A stretch of DNA of 64,000 nt from CALJFL01 sp036961205 (GTDB lineage Bacteria > Pseudomonadota > Gammaproteobacteria > Pseudomonadales > Halieaceae), in the NCBI GenBank assembly GCA_036961205.1, contig JBALVI010000002.1, positions 124,001-188,000 on the forward strand, read 5' to 3'. The notes under the pieces were generated by a model. The model ran no database searches. It had not been told where the DNA came from and was given only the letters and a program-made list of their open reading frames with translations. The position numbers and the translations under genes were made by a program. Of the stretch, positions 44,158 through 52,975 are shown piece by piece. Within the stretch, counting starts at the first letter, position 1. Every line of letters starts with the position of its first letter.

Positions 44158-45084
44158 TTAATAACCGCGGTCAAAATTGATGAGGTGGAGAAGCGGTAAG
44201 CCATCAAGGTATCTGCGATAGTTTTCCGCAAACAGTGATACTACGGAGTTTTCTGGCGTTGGCGCAGCCGTGTGACTGGTAACGTATAGATTTTCGATAC
44301 GCCACAGCGGATCATCATCCGGCAGAGGCTCGGTGTGAACTACGTCGAGCACTGCGGCACCTAGCTGCCCGTCTTCCAGAGCCCTGATCAGGGCGTCGTC
44401 ATCAACGCAATTGGCTCTGCCGGCGTTAATGAATATGGCGCCGGGGTTAAGCGCAGCCAACAACTGCTGATCCACCATGCCGTCCGTCGCAGAAGTGTCC
44501 GGTAGCAAGGCCACCAAATAGTCCAGCCCCTGCGCAAACTGCATGCGATGCTGCGTCGCATAGCATTGCTGAAAAGGGTCAGTCGGTTCTCCGCTCGAAT
44601 TCATACCCCGAATTTGCAGTCCAAATGCCAGCGCAGTCCCGGCAACCGCACTGCCAATCGAGCCGGTGCCCATAATTCCCAGGGTCTTTCCAGCGAGACT
44701 TGAATCGGCACTATGGTCCCATTGTGAACGTCCGGATCGCCGCAGAATATTGCGTTCCAAAGCCAGTAGCCAGCCCATAACGAACTCACTCATCCGTAGG
44801 CCGAAGAGATCTTTCACACCGGTGAGTTGATAGTCACGCCTAGCGGCAACAATGAGTGGCTTCACCCCCGCCCAACTAGATTGCACCCATTCCAGTCTGT
44901 CACAGTGCGGCAACAACTTGGCGACCGCGTCCGGAGCGCCCAGGATAATCTCAGCTAATCCACACGCCTGACTAGCCGATTCGGCATCGGGAAAAATGCT
45001 AAAGGTAATTTGAGGAAGATTTTCCGCTTGCAACAGCTGCAGATAACGAGGCGCGTCTTCTCCAAGAATTAGAACGTGTGGCAT
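44158..45084 (-). CDS. D-2-hydroxyacid dehydrogenase (GhrA-like)
   Basis: A 308-residue NAD(P)-dependent dehydrogenase. The Rossmann motif is TLGIMGTGSIGSAVAGTAL. The catalytic Arg is in FINAGRANCVDDDAL, the Glu in VVHTEPLPDDDPLW and the His in VTSHTAAPT. The short N-terminal catalytic part is typical of the glyoxylate/hydroxypyruvate reductase A group. It probably reduces glyoxylate or hydroxypyruvate. It lies downstream of the ThuA gene on the same strand with 51 bp between. Confidence 0.88.
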   Translation of the reverse strand: MPHVLILGEDAPRYLQLLQAENLPQITFSIFPDAESASQACGLAEIILGAPDAVAKLLPHCDRLEWVQSSWAGVKPLIVAARRDYQLTGVKDLFGLRMSEFVMGWLLALERNILRRSGRSQWDHSADSSLAGKTLGIMGTGSIGSAVAGTALAFGLQIRGMNSSGEPTDPFQQCYATQHRMQFAQGLDYLVALLPDTSATDGMVDQQLLAALNPGAIFINAGRANCVDDDALIRALEDGQLGAAVLDVVHTEPLPDDDPLWRIENLYVTSHTAAPTPENSVVSLFAENYRRYLDGLPLLHLINFDRGY

Positions 45085-45135
45085 AGACGACTACGCTCTT
45101 ATTGCCATTGATAAAATAACGCAATCGCTGTGGCT

Positions 45136-46023
45136 TCAGCAGCCATCCGCGGAGTCACTCATCAACCAGCTCAGGGAATTCTCCAGTATTTTGCGCATAA
45201 CTGGTTGCTTGAAGGACTCCGCTGTATGGCCCAATGCGGTGTAAACGGCGCGGCCACTCGCAACACAATTACTCCACACCACCGGGTGGTCGTTCATCCG
45301 GAGATTACGATCACCCCAGGGAAAGCTCTGCACCGGCGTATACGAGTCCTCATCCAGCGCAGCGAGAATGGTGAAGCCTGCAGCCCGCGGGCTGACCTCC
45401 CAGGAGTACCACTCATCAGCGTGATTCCAGACATTGGGAATGGCTTGCACCGCAGGGTGCTGATGATTTTCAGTGACAATAGACGCAATCTGGATCTGAG
45501 GGCCCATGGTGTGAGCAGTAAAATCCGCTCCAATGAGATTCTTCATATACCAGGGCCAGTCTTGATGAGAGCCATCTCCGGCCCCGTGGATGCCCAACCA
45601 ACCACCACCATTCTCCAGCCAGGCTTCAAATACCGCCTGCTGCTCATGACTCAGCATGTCGCCTGTCGCATTGAGAAAAACTACTGCTTCGAAGCTCGCC
45701 AGTTGTTGGGTGTTGAACACCGCGCCGTTCTCGGTGAAGAAGGTGGTCCAGCCCTTGCCGATGGCGATCTGCTCCAGCGCCTGCACCCCACTGGCTATCC
45801 CATCAATATGGCGAAAGTGATTGGTTTTACTGAATACCAGAACCGCAGGCGATCGCAAACCGGGCGCCAAATAAGGTTGGTGCGTATCATGAGCGCTACT
45901 CGGAAAAAGAAAATACCAAGCGCCACTGGTGTAGGCATAACCCAGGACCAGCGCAGCCAATACCGCCGCCAACAATATCAATGTACGAAAAAATCGCGAG
46001 AATCCACTGGCTCTTCTTGCCAT
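45136..46023 (-). CDS. Membrane-anchored ThuA-domain protein
   Basis: A 295-residue protein with one N-terminal helix (TLILLAAVLAALVLGYAYTS) and a periplasmic ThuA (type 1 glutamine amidotransferase-like) domain. It has NHFRHIDGIASGVQALEQIA, VFLNATGDMLSHEQQAVFEAWLENGGGWLGIHG and MNDHPVVWSN, characteristic of ThuA-like trehalose/sugar utilisation proteins. I chose the ATG at 46023, behind AGGGAAAGGGCC; an ATG at 46122 lacks a site. Substrate unknown, probably a glycoside. Confidence 0.87.
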   Translation of the reverse strand: MARRASGFSRFFRTLILLAAVLAALVLGYAYTSGAWYFLFPSSAHDTHQPYLAPGLRSPAVLVFSKTNHFRHIDGIASGVQALEQIAIGKGWTTFFTENGAVFNTQQLASFEAVVFLNATGDMLSHEQQAVFEAWLENGGGWLGIHGAGDGSHQDWPWYMKNLIGADFTAHTMGPQIQIASIVTENHQHPAVQAIPNVWNHADEWYSWEVSPRAAGFTILAALDEDSYTPVQSFPWGDRNLRMNDHPVVWSNCVASGRAVYTALGHTAESFKQPVMRKILENSLSWLMSDSADGC

Positions 46024-46188
46024 GGCCCTTTCCCTAGAACGATGAAAATGAGCATCGAATATACCATGGATCATCACCGAGAAAGCTCCTAATACGGTGC
46101 TAAACCAGGTACGTGATACCATCCCCGCGGGGAACTTTGTCGGCCCTCTACAATCGAAAATCTTATAGCTAAATTCAAGGAGAGCCGC

Positions 46189-47238
46189 GTGCTGGATCAG
46201 GTAAAAGATTATTACGGTAAAACCCTGCAGGGGTCGGCAGACTTAAAGACCGATGCCTGCTGCACTCTGGAAGCACCCCCCGCTCACCTACGGGAAATCC
46301 TATCGCTGATTCACGATGACGTACTCACAAGATACTACGGCTGCGGGCTAGTCGCTCCGCAGTTAATGCAGGGCCTCAAGGTATTGGACCTGGGCTGCGG
46401 CGCGGGACGCGACGCCTATGTACTGTCTGCCATGGTCGGCGAAGAGGGTCGTATCGTCGGAGTCGATATGACCGAAGAGCAACTTGCCGTAGCTGAAGAG
46501 CATCGCGAATACCATGCCCTGACTTTTGGCCATAAACAGTCCAACGTAAGTTTCCATCAGGGTTACCTGGAAAAACTGGACGAACTGGGTTTTGCCGACA
46601 ACAGTTTTGACATCATCGTTTCCAACTGTGTGATCAACTTATGCGAAGACAAGGAAGCTGTATTGGCTGAGGCTCTGCGCGTTCTGAAACCCGGCGGCGA
46701 GCTCTATTTTTCAGATGTGTATGCGGATCGCAGGGTGCCCGCCGAGTTAGTCAAAGATCCAGTTCTCTACGGCGAATGCCTCAGCGGTGCACTGTACTGG
46801 AATGACTTTCTCTCCCTCTCCAAGCAGGTCGGCTTCCATGATCCGCGACTGGTGGAAAGCCGCCAATTGGGCATCAATGATCAGGAGGTCGAAGCACTGA
46901 TCGGGCATATCTCGTTTTACTCAGCCACCTACCGCCTGTTCAAGCTAGACGAGCTGGAACCAGAGTGCGAAGACTACGGGCAGGCGGTTATCTATCGCGG
47001 GACAGTGCCAGAGCAAGCGCAAGCATTTGCGCTGGATGCCCATCACCTGATACCCACAGGCAAGGTCTTCACTGTTTGCGGCAACACCTGGCGCATGCTT
47101 CACGATACCCGCTTTCACGATCACTTCGAATTTATCGGCAACTGGGAGACACACTACGGTATTTACGAGAACTGCGGCACCGCAATCCCGTTTGCACCAC
47201 AAGCTTCTGCAGCAGATGCTGAAATACCCTGCTGTTGA
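46189..47238 (+). CDS. arsM: Arsenite S-adenosylmethyltransferase
   Basis: A 349-residue SAM methyltransferase with GTG start and AAGGAGAG upstream. The SAM motif VLDLGCGAGRDAYVLS is near 65. The As(III)-binding cysteines are likely Cys24/25 (TDACC), Cys147 (SNCVINL) and Cys197 (YGECLSGALY), the pattern of ArsM. The C-terminus ends in Pro-Cys-Cys. It methylates arsenite to volatile or less toxic forms. No arsR or other ars gene is adjacent; downstream is the tyrosine operon, 170 bp away. Confidence 0.92.
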   Translation: MLDQVKDYYGKTLQGSADLKTDACCTLEAPPAHLREILSLIHDDVLTRYYGCGLVAPQLMQGLKVLDLGCGAGRDAYVLSAMVGEEGRIVGVDMTEEQLAVAEEHREYHALTFGHKQSNVSFHQGYLEKLDELGFADNSFDIIVSNCVINLCEDKEAVLAEALRVLKPGGELYFSDVYADRRVPAELVKDPVLYGECLSGALYWNDFLSLSKQVGFHDPRLVESRQLGINDQEVEALIGHISFYSATYRLFKLDELEPECEDYGQAVIYRGTVPEQAQAFALDAHHLIPTGKVFTVCGNTWRMLHDTRFHDHFEFIGNWETHYGIYENCGTAIPFAPQASAADAEIPCC

Positions 47239-47408
47239 CACCAACTTCCAGTAAAGGCGGAATAATCCCCAAAACCTCTAAACCATGAAGGAAATCGCCC
47301 TTTTATCTCCTAAATACGGACAATAAAGCAAAATAATTCCCCGCTAACAGGCGTAAACTTTCCCGCAATTGGGCAATCGCCCACAACCTGTTTAGTGGAG
47401 CAAGTGAG

Positions 47409-48488
47409 ATGGCAGATCTGTTTGAAAACCCCATGGGCCTGGATGGCTTTGAATTCGTGGAATATGCAGCCGCCGAGAGAGGCATTCTCGAGCCAGCCTT
47501 CGAAATGATGGGCTTTAGCCATGTCGCCTCCCACCGCTCCAAGGATGTCGATCTGTGGCGTCAAGGCGATATCAACTTCGTGCTGAATTATGAGAAGGGC
47601 TCCCCCGCCGCTTTCTATGTGGAAGAACACGGCCCCTCAGCCTGCGGCATGGCCTTCAGAGTAAAAGACGCTAAACAGGCCTATGCACGAGCGCTTGAAA
47701 TGGGGGCGCAGCCTATTGATATCCCCACTGGCCCAATGGAACTCAACCTGCCGGCGATACGCGGCATCGGTGGCGCTATTCTGTATTTGATTGATCGCTA
47801 CGAAGAAGGCACTTCAATTTATGATATTGACTTCGTATTTCTCGAAGGCGTTGATCGACGCCCAGAAGGTTGTGGCTTCAAACTCATCGACCACCTGACA
47901 CACAATGTCTACCGTGGCCGCATGGACTATTGGACCGCCTACTACGAGCGCCTGTTTAATTTCCGCGAGATTCGCTATTTCGACATCAAGGGTGAGTACA
48001 CGGGGCTGACTTCTCGTGCGATGACCGCGCCAGATGGCAAAATTCGCATTCCCCTTAACGAGGAAGCAGGCAGCGGCGGCCAGATCGAAGAATATCTGAT
48101 GGAATACAACGGTGAGGGCATCCAGCATATCGCGTTCTCCTGCGACGACCTGCCCGCCTGCTGGGATCGTCTGAAGGAACGAGGTCTGAAATTCATGACA
48201 CCGCCCCCCAACACCTACTACGACATGCTGGACGGAAGGCTACCCGGTCACGGCGAGTCCGTGGAGGAACTAAAATCCCGGGGAATTTTATTGGATGGAT
48301 CCACTGCCGAAGGTGATTCGCGGCTGCTATTACAGATTTTCTCCGATACACTCATTGGTCCCATATTTTTCGAATTTATTCAGCGAAAAGGTGACGAGGG
48401 ATTCGGCGAGGGTAATTTTCAGGCACTGTTCGAGTCCATAGAGCGCGACCAACTTGACCGAGGCGTACTCAGTACCGCTGAAGCCTGA
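47409..48488 (+). CDS. hpd: 4-Hydroxyphenylpyruvate dioxygenase
   Basis: A 359-residue Fe(II) dioxygenase converting 4-hydroxyphenylpyruvate to homogentisate. Two VOC halves are present; iron ligands are the His in IDHLTHNVYRG, the His in GIQHIAFSCDD and the Glu in FFEFIQRKG. GGQIEEYLMEYNGEG and the C-terminal GEGNFQALFESIERDQ are standard HPPD blocks. It starts an operon for tyrosine breakdown with a VOC gene 11 bp downstream. Confidence 0.95.
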   Translation: MADLFENPMGLDGFEFVEYAAAERGILEPAFEMMGFSHVASHRSKDVDLWRQGDINFVLNYEKGSPAAFYVEEHGPSACGMAFRVKDAKQAYARALEMGAQPIDIPTGPMELNLPAIRGIGGAILYLIDRYEEGTSIYDIDFVFLEGVDRRPEGCGFKLIDHLTHNVYRGRMDYWTAYYERLFNFREIRYFDIKGEYTGLTSRAMTAPDGKIRIPLNEEAGSGGQIEEYLMEYNGEGIQHIAFSCDDLPACWDRLKERGLKFMTPPPNTYYDMLDGRLPGHGESVEELKSRGILLDGSTAEGDSRLLLQIFSDTLIGPIFFEFIQRKGDEGFGEGNFQALFESIERDQLDRGVLSTAEA

Positions 48489-48499
48489 GGGAGATACCT

Positions 48500-49045
48500 A
48501 TGAATATAAAACGCATACACCATGTGGCATATCGCTGCCGCGATGCCAAGGAAACCGTAGAGTGGTACCAGCAAAAGCTGGATATGGATTTCGTATTGGC
48601 CATCGCCGAAGATCAGGTGCCTTCAACCAAGGAACCCGATCCCTACATCCATCTGTTCATGGACGCCGGCATGGGCAATGTTATTGCATTTTTTGAGTTA
48701 CCCAATTCGCCGGAAATGGGTACAGACCCGAACACGCCCGACTGGGTGCAGCACATCGCCTTTCAGGTTGAGTCCATGGACGACTTGCTCGCCGGCAAAG
48801 AAAAACTGATCGCTGAAGGTGTGGAAGTTCTGGGGCCGATTGATCACGGCATATTTCACTCCATCTACTTTCACGACCCCAACGGACATCGCCTGGAATT
48901 GGCGGTGAACAGCGGCACCAAAGAAGAAATGAAAACACTGCACGAGGTAGCTCCAGCGATGCTGGAGGAATGGAATCGCACCAAGCGCGCGCCACAGCAC
49001 GCAGCCTGGTTGCACGCCAAAGAATTTGATGGAGAAAGCACATGA
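48500..49045 (+). CDS. VOC family dioxygenase/glyoxalase-like protein in the tyrosine operon
   Basis: A 181-residue protein with two VOC modules. MNIKRIHHVAYRCRDAKETVEWYQQKL carries the first His, VQHIAFQVESMDDLLAGKEKL the second, and FHDPNGHRLELAVN a candidate metal Glu. The fold suggests a ring-cleaving dioxygenase or a glyoxalase. It lies between hpd and the fumarylacetoacetase gene, with GGGAGATACC before the ATG, and overlaps the next gene by four bases (ATGA). Homogentisate dioxygenase is normally a cupin, so this protein cannot be assumed to fill that step. Confidence 0.85.
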   Translation: MNIKRIHHVAYRCRDAKETVEWYQQKLDMDFVLAIAEDQVPSTKEPDPYIHLFMDAGMGNVIAFFELPNSPEMGTDPNTPDWVQHIAFQVESMDDLLAGKEKLIAEGVEVLGPIDHGIFHSIYFHDPNGHRLELAVNSGTKEEMKTLHEVAPAMLEEWNRTKRAPQHAAWLHAKEFDGEST

Positions 49046-50031
49046 AACTGGCAAGTCTTAAGTCCGGCCGAGACGGACAATTAGTGGTGGTCTCCCGAGA
49101 TCTTTCGAAGGCCGTTGCTGTCGCCGACATTGCCAGCACCATGCAACAGGCCCTGGATAACTGGCCAATTGCCTCCCAGGCACTGATAGAGCGTTATGAC
49201 GAGTTAAACCAAGGCCAGCTAAACGACGCATTCAAATTTGAACCCTCAGCTTGCGACGCCCCTATTCCCAGGGCCTATCACTGGGCCGACGGCAGCGCTT
49301 ACGTCACCCACGTAGAATTGGTGCGCAAGGCACGAGGCGCCGAACTGCCCGAGTCGTTCTGGACTGACCCCTTGATTTACATGGGTGCCTCCGACGCCTT
49401 TATTGGTGCCATGGACGACATCGCAGTTGAGAGCGAAGAATGGGGTATCGATTTCGAGGCTGAGATTATCGTCATCACCGACGATGTTCCGGCAGGCGTC
49501 ACACCGGAGCAGGCTGCCGAACACATACAATTAGTCGGCCTGGTTAACGATGTGTCTTTGCGCAACTTGATCCCGGCAGAGCTGGGCAAGCAATTCGGGT
49601 TTTATCAGTCAAAGCCGTGGACCAGCTTTACGCCTGTAGTTGTCACCCCCGATGAATTGGGCGACGCCTGGGATGGCCGTAAACTGCACCTGCCACTAAG
49701 GGCCACCCTCAATGGCACTCTGGTGGGCGCCCCCAATGCCGGGGTCGACATGACTTTTGATTTTCCCACGCTGATTGCACACTGCGCCAAATCCCGCTCG
49801 TTAATGACCGGCACAGTCATCGGTTCAGGTACCGTAGCAAACAAAGGGAGTGCCGATGGATCGTGTTGCCTCGCGGAAGTTCGCTGCCTGGAGATCATCG
49901 CAGACGGTAAAGCGGCAACGCCTTTCATGTCTTTTGGCGACCGCATAGAGATAGAGATGCTCAATAGTCAGGGCGAAGCCATCTTTGGCAAAATCGACCA
50001 GACCGTCGTACAGTATCAGCCTCCTGTCTAG
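49042..50031 (+). CDS. Fumarylacetoacetate hydrolase family protein
   Basis: A 329-residue FAH-fold enzyme beginning MKLASLKSGRDGQLVVVSRDL. Central segments VTHVELVRKARGAELPESFW, DDIAVESEEWGIDFEAEIIVI (metal Glu residues) and FGFYQSKPWTSFTPVVVTPDELG are typical of bacterial fumarylacetoacetases. It would split fumarylacetoacetate into fumarate and acetoacetate. Its start overlaps the VOC stop. Confidence 0.9.
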   Translation: MKLASLKSGRDGQLVVVSRDLSKAVAVADIASTMQQALDNWPIASQALIERYDELNQGQLNDAFKFEPSACDAPIPRAYHWADGSAYVTHVELVRKARGAELPESFWTDPLIYMGASDAFIGAMDDIAVESEEWGIDFEAEIIVITDDVPAGVTPEQAAEHIQLVGLVNDVSLRNLIPAELGKQFGFYQSKPWTSFTPVVVTPDELGDAWDGRKLHLPLRATLNGTLVGAPNAGVDMTFDFPTLIAHCAKSRSLMTGTVIGSGTVANKGSADGSCCLAEVRCLEIIADGKAATPFMSFGDRIEIEMLNSQGEAIFGKIDQTVVQYQPPV

Positions 50032-50042
50032 CGAGATATCCT

Positions 50043-50681
50043 GTGAAACTGTATTCCTACTTTCGCTCCTCCGCCGCGTATCGTGTGCGTATCGCAATGA
50101 ACCTGAAAGGTTTGAATTACGATTATCAGCCGATCAACTTGCTGGCGATGGAGCAAAAGTCCGAGGAATACCTGACTCATAACCCCCAAGGTTTGGTACC
50201 TGCTCTGGATATCGGCGATGGCGAAATCATCGCGCAATCCGGAGCAATTCTGGAATGGCTGGAGGAGACGACACCCGAGCCGGCTCTACTACCCGCAGAC
50301 GCGTTGCAGCGCAGTCACGTCAGAAGCATGGTTAATAATATCGCCTGCGATGTGCATCCCCTTCTCAACATAGCGATACTCAAATATCTAAAAGATGAAC
50401 TACACAGCGATACAGACCAGATCCAGGCCTGGTACCAGACATGGATAGACCGCGCCTTTACCTCTGTAGAGCAATTTCTGGTGCAGCACAGCGGCCAGTT
50501 CTGCTATGGCGATCAGGTCACCCTAGGCGACTGCTATCTTGTGCCACAGGTCTACAATGCCCAGCGATTTAAAATCCCTATGACCCCCTACCCACAGATT
50601 ATGCGGGTTACCCAGCACTGCAATACGCTCACTCCGTTTATAGACGCGCAGCCTGAACAGCAACCAGACGCGCCAAGCTAG
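50043..50681 (+). CDS. maiA: Maleylacetoacetate isomerase
   Basis: A 212-residue zeta-class glutathione transferase. KLYSYFRSSAAYRVRIAMNLKGL carries the SSxS(A)xR active-site motif of MaiA, then NPQGLVPALDIGDGEIIAQSGAILEWLEE for the glutathione site. It isomerises maleylacetoacetate to fumarylacetoacetate. It is the last gene of the hpd operon, 11 bp behind the FAH gene. Confidence 0.94.
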   Translation: MKLYSYFRSSAAYRVRIAMNLKGLNYDYQPINLLAMEQKSEEYLTHNPQGLVPALDIGDGEIIAQSGAILEWLEETTPEPALLPADALQRSHVRSMVNNIACDVHPLLNIAILKYLKDELHSDTDQIQAWYQTWIDRAFTSVEQFLVQHSGQFCYGDQVTLGDCYLVPQVYNAQRFKIPMTPYPQIMRVTQHCNTLTPFIDAQPEQQPDAPS

Positions 50682-50830
50682 TTACAAAATAGCCCTGACG
50701 AAGACAATGGGTTGGAAGGCTCCTGTTTCCAGGGGCTGCACATACCGAAGACATACTTGTACAATGCCTTCTCTTTCTGAGAACTATAGCTATCGGGCTG
50801 AAGCCGAACAGCCGCATTGGAGTCGAAAAC

Positions 50831-51406
50831 ATGGAAACAGCATCATTCACCAGAATGTCTGAAAGCACTGCCGACGACTGGCAGCTCATCATGCATGAGC
50901 AAATTGAATTCGTGACCAAGCTACCCGATCGCATACTCGCGCATTTGGATCTATTGCGCGGCGATTACGGTGGCTTTCCGATTGACCGCATGGAGCATTG
51001 TTTGCAAACGGCCAATCTGGCAGCTGAAGCGGGAGAGGATGACGAATACGTAGTGTGCGCCCTACTTCACGATATCGGCGACACTCTAGGCAGCACTAAC
51101 CACCCAGACGTGGCAGCTGCGATATTGCAGCCCTTCATCAGTGAAGCAAACCACTGGATGGTCAAGCACCACGGTATCTTCCAGGGCTATAACTTTTTTC
51201 ACTACGTGGGCCTGGATCGCAATATGCGTGATAAGTTTAGCGACAGTGAACACTTCGATCGCACTGCGCGGTTTGTCGAGAACTACGACAATCCAGCCTT
51301 CGATGCCAGCGCACCGAAACTGGACATCGCGCTATTCGAACCGATGGTGCGTAAGGTATTCGGTGAAATCAAGCACAGCATCTACAAAGATGCGATGAAG
51401 GGCTAA
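50831..51406 (+). CDS. HD-domain protein of the PhnZ/TmpB oxygenase-like type
   Basis: A 191-residue HD protein. Possible di-iron ligands are His56 (DRMEHCLQTANLAAEAG), His80-Asp81 (CALLHDIGD), His91 (NHPDV) and His114 (VKHHGIFQGY). The MEHCLQTANLA run is strikingly like PhnZ, a mixed-valent di-iron oxygenase that cleaves organophosphonates. A Tyr (46) lies where PhnZ has Tyr24, but the Glu27 position appears to be Phe, so the substrate may differ. No partner 2-oxoglutarate oxygenase is adjacent. It sits alone after the tyrosine operon. Confidence 0.8.
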   Translation: METASFTRMSESTADDWQLIMHEQIEFVTKLPDRILAHLDLLRGDYGGFPIDRMEHCLQTANLAAEAGEDDEYVVCALLHDIGDTLGSTNHPDVAAAILQPFISEANHWMVKHHGIFQGYNFFHYVGLDRNMRDKFSDSEHFDRTARFVENYDNPAFDASAPKLDIALFEPMVRKVFGEIKHSIYKDAMKG

Positions 51407-51421
51407 GCGTCCATTACGCGC

Positions 51422-52912
51422 CTATAGTTCAGGCGCGTAACCTTCGATTTTCGAGTACTTTATCGGCCGCCCCTTAATGGGAGCGGTAACCGTAGCCAAG
51501 CCATTAATCGCGGCGGCGAGCGGTAGCGGCCATTTACTGTTCACACGTACGTTCAACGACGACAACGACTCTCCCGCCTCAACTTCAGTTACCCGCATGC
51601 GCAGACCACCCATGCTGTCTTTTTCAACCGCAGTGAGCGGACGTAAACTCAAGGCAGCGACCCCCAAAACATCGCGAAACTCTTCGTAGCCCATTGCCAT
51701 CAACATGAACTTTTGCTGCGGGGACTGCACCAGCATGTAGTAGAGACTCACGGTTTTTTCAGTGCTGGTGTCGTCATAGCGCAGTAGTTTAGCGGGCCAA
51801 TTTCCGACTGTCAGCGTTCGCTCTTCTGCCGGCTCAATCCCTGCCTCCTCACGCATATTCTGTGACAGAGCATCGGCTATTTCGAAGATACTTTGATCGC
51901 TCTCACTGCTTCCCAGAACGAGATATGCACCCCCTTCAGGCTCGGAGGCGGCAACGAAACGGGGGGTATTCATGGTCTGCCATTTCTCGGGAAATGTGAT
52001 GCTGAAATCAAAATCAGCATTGCGATAGCTTTCACCGAAAAACAGACCCTGTTGTGGATTTTGTTCACCTACCCACATCCCATTCAGGCGGGCATAGAGC
52101 TGCGCCTGATCTGCGACAGGGGACTGCTCCGCTACACTGATCTGTGATGCCTCTGCACTAATATCGGCAACCCGAGTGGGGGTTGTGGGGTGGCTGTCAA
52201 AAAAACTCGATTTATGCTTTTCCCCGGTCAGGGCCAGGACGGTCCGCTCTACGCCATTGAGTGCGTCGGCTAGCGCTATCGGGTTATAACCCGACTGTGC
52301 AGCAAGCCGCATACCATAGGCATCTGCTTCACTCTCCTGGCCACGGCTGTATGACGCCAGAAAAACCTGCCCGGCAGCTTCTATAGGCGCGTTAATGATA
52401 TTCCCTAGATTCTTACTGACAACACCCACCGCACGTCCCGGAAGGGTAAATAAACCGGCACCAACACTGCGACCGATTTGCCTGGCGTGATGACGCTGGG
52501 TGACGTGGCTTATTTCATGCGCAAGAACCCCAGCCAACTCCGCTTCATGGTTGATCTGCGCGAGAAGTCCGCGAGAAATGTAGATATAACCCCCGGGCGA
52601 TGCAAAAGCATTCGGTTCAAACTGATCAACAATCGCGAACTGAAATGTGTACGGTGTCTCTCCCAGAGCATCGACCAAACGCTGGCCAACAGTCTGCACA
52701 TAGCCCGTCAGTTCGGCGTTCCCATACAGCCCTATCTGATCGCGGACCTGCACAGACATTTCACTACCCAACTCTCCCTCAATCTCGGGTGTGATGATGG
52801 TGGTCGCGCATCCGCTAAGCACACAAGCGAACACAAGCAATGTGCTCAGCCTTGTTGCCAGCCCTAAAATTGAGTCGCCTGGAGATGAAAAAATTTTGAC
52901 GAATTTCAGCAT
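51422..52912 (-). CDS. Periplasmic M48 metalloprotease (lipoprotein)
   Basis: A 496-residue exported protein; the signal ends VLSGCATT, so it is probably a lipoprotein. The zinc site is HEISHVTQRHH with the third ligand in ESEADAYGMRLA. The front half resembles LoiP/BepA; the rear half lacks TPRs and instead has a region of unassigned beta-rich sequence (FSITFPEKWQTM to the end). It likely processes or monitors outer-membrane proteins. Confidence 0.9.
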   Translation of the reverse strand: MLKFVKIFSSPGDSILGLATRLSTLLVFACVLSGCATTIITPEIEGELGSEMSVQVRDQIGLYGNAELTGYVQTVGQRLVDALGETPYTFQFAIVDQFEPNAFASPGGYIYISRGLLAQINHEAELAGVLAHEISHVTQRHHARQIGRSVGAGLFTLPGRAVGVVSKNLGNIINAPIEAAGQVFLASYSRGQESEADAYGMRLAAQSGYNPIALADALNGVERTVLALTGEKHKSSFFDSHPTTPTRVADISAEASQISVAEQSPVADQAQLYARLNGMWVGEQNPQQGLFFGESYRNADFDFSITFPEKWQTMNTPRFVAASEPEGGAYLVLGSSESDQSIFEIADALSQNMREEAGIEPAEERTLTVGNWPAKLLRYDDTSTEKTVSLYYMLVQSPQQKFMLMAMGYEEFRDVLGVAALSLRPLTAVEKDSMGGLRMRVTEVEAGESLSSLNVRVNSKWPLPLAAAINGLATVTAPIKGRPIKYSKIEGYAPEL

Positions 52913-52975
52913 ATTCGATGTTGTCCGGAGGGTTTGGTTAGGGGAAAAGCAGATTGTAGCGCAATCGACGTCGGT

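Noticed and set aside
50831..51406. TmpA-TmpB type pair with the TauD-family gene at 19918
   Set aside because: The two genes are 30 kb apart with no shared context, so pairing them is unsupported.
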